A stretch of 64,000 nt of DNA from NCBI RefSeq assembly GCF_000716715.1, contig NZ_JNYJ01000008.1, positions 1 to 64,000 of the forward strand, in the 5' to 3' direction. Source of the DNA: Dactylosporangium aurantiacum. Its GTDB lineage: Bacteria; Actinomycetota; Actinomycetes; Mycobacteriales; Micromonosporaceae. The notes beneath the pieces were generated by a model. The model did not search any database, was not told the origin of the DNA, and saw only the letters and a program-made list of their open reading frames with translations. Numbering within the stretch: position 1 is the stretch's first letter; each line of letters begins with the position of its first letter. Made by a program: the position numbers and the translations under genes. This document shows positions 63,200 through 64,000 of the stretch, one piece after another.

Positions 63200-64000
63200 T
63201 CAGACGGTCCCGAGGGCGTCCAGGGTCGCCGCGTCCAGGGTGACGTCGAGCGCGGCGACCGCCGCGTCGTACTGCGCCGCGGTCCGCGGGCCGATGAGCG
63301 TGACCCGCTCCGGGTCCCGCTGGTGCAGCAGCCAGGCCAGGACCAGCTGGTTGCCGGTCACGCCGAGCCCGGCCGCGACCCTGGCCACGGTCGCGAGACG
63401 GGCGTCGGTGTCGCCGCCCCGGTACGACTGCATCACGTGATGCGTCCCCCGCTTCGCCGGGTCGTCGTAGATGCCCTTGAGGATCGGCGAGTACGCCACC
63501 AGCGTCAGCTCCGGGTGCGCCCGCACGTACGCCAGCTGCTCGTCGTCCACAATGGACACCTTCGGGGTGGTCGGGCGCAGGTACGAGTGCTCCTGCTGCA
63601 CGGCGACGGGCGCGGGCCAGCCGTGCTCGGCGCACAGCGCGGCGATGCGCTCCAGGCGGGCCGTCGACACGTTGGACCAGCCGATGTGCCGGGTCTTGCC
63701 GGCGCCGACCAGCCCGGCGAGCGCCTCGAGGGTCTCCTCCAGCGGGGTCGCGAGGTCGTCGACGTGGACGTAGTACAGGTCGACGTGGTCCACGCCGAGC
63801 CGGCGCAGGCTCGCGTCGAGGGCGTGCCGCAGCGTGTCGGCGCCGGCTCCCGCGTACTGCGACGCGGAGGGGCGCCGGCCGTCCAGCGCGGCGGCCGGGT
63901 CGGCGACCCACGCGCTGCCCTTGGTCGCGAGGAACACCTCGTCGCGCCGGCCCCGCTTGGCGAACCACCGCCCGAGCAGCGACTCGCTCTCCCCGCCGGT
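63200..64000 (-). CDS. Aldo/keto reductase (N terminus beyond the window)
   Basis: 266 residues are visible and the frame runs off the right edge, missing the N-terminal strand and catalytic Asp/Tyr. LDASLRRLGVDHVDLYYVHV and GKTRHIGWSNVS are the conserved AKR segments; VTLIGPRTAAQYDAAVAALD contains the NADPH-binding region. The Tas/YccK-like group reduces aldehydes or ketones; substrate unknown. Confidence 0.92.
   Translation of the reverse strand, partial: TGGESESLLGRWFAKRGRRDEVFLATKGSAWVADPAAALDGRRPSASQYAGAGADTLRHALDASLRRLGVDHVDLYYVHVDDLATPLEETLEALAGLVGAGKTRHIGWSNVSTARLERIAALCAEHGWPAPVAVQQEHSYLRPTTPKVSIVDDEQLAYVRAHPELTLVAYSPILKGIYDDPAKRGTHHVMQSYRGGDTDARLATVARVAAGLGVTGNQLVLAWLLHQRDPERVTLIGPRTAAQYDAAVAALDVTLDAATLDALGTV

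Overview
The window is very GC-rich DNA from an actinomycete, most likely a member of the Micromonosporaceae. That assignment is an inference from codon use, GTG starts, many leaderless starts (TANNNT six to eight bases before the start codon), and families such as Tat/lipobox proteins, DUF3618, the Holin-X-type protein and IdeR/DmdR boxes. I see ordinary chromosomal DNA. There is no rRNA or tRNA gene, insertion sequence, prophage or CRISPR array that I can support.

Layout. 1-5200: a hypothetical gene with 15-bp minisatellites, an alpha/beta hydrolase divergent from a TetR regulator plus Baeyer-Villiger-type monooxygenase, and an acetoacetate-decarboxylase-like protein. 5300-13460: two secreted esterases, a STAS protein, an acyltransferase, a cobalamin-binding-like protein, cspA, a discoidin-domain membrane protein, a NUDIX hydrolase and a small membrane protein. 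13350-18200: a divergent ferric-siderophore uptake locus (ATPase and two permeases leftward; binding lipoprotein and siderophore-interacting reductase rightward) around an almost perfect IdeR box. 18200-21750: ADP-ribosylglycohydrolase, a small membrane-anchored protein, a sugar dehydrogenase-like lipoprotein and a pentapeptide-repeat protein. 21760-26420: three secreted PL1 pectate lyases whose promoters share one architecture and one palindromic operator; an expansin-like protein lies further on (58503-59345). 26420-33970: FtsX-type permease, DUF3618-like protein, AqpZ, a MerR/methyltransferase pair with a SoxR-like operator, a hydrolase, a lipoprotein and a phosphoribosyltransferase.

33979-38964 is a tightly overlapping leftward operon: a possible IDO/TDO/PrnB-like protein, a PAS histidine kinase, an Rcp1-like receiver and a hybrid kinase. 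39030-42218 holds a leftward envelope-stress-like operon (MT0933-like, DUF3618, Holin-X-like, alanine-rich membrane protein) and a YihY/BrkB membrane protein. 42221-51482: NUDIX hydrolase, two CNNM/CBS transporters, SpoIIE phosphatase divergent from a STAS protein, a secreted hydrolase and an MprAB-like two-component system. 51483-64000: EamA exporter divergent from LysR, a strange AraC-family gene, esterase, MMPL transporter, decayed ECF sigma factor, expansin, secreted hydrolase, FAD-linked oxidase, a hypothetical protein and a truncated aldo/keto reductase.

The most unusual feature is a family of 89-bp repeats, five full copies in four places. Each encodes a 30-codon mini-ORF that begins and ends in an ATGA or GTGA stop/start overlap and carries a strong GGAGGT ribosome-binding site for the next gene. 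They sit between translationally coupled genes (permeases, CBS proteins, response regulator/kinase) and once as a probably leaderless leader ORF before the EamA gene. The regularity suggests a spreading translation-coupling cassette.
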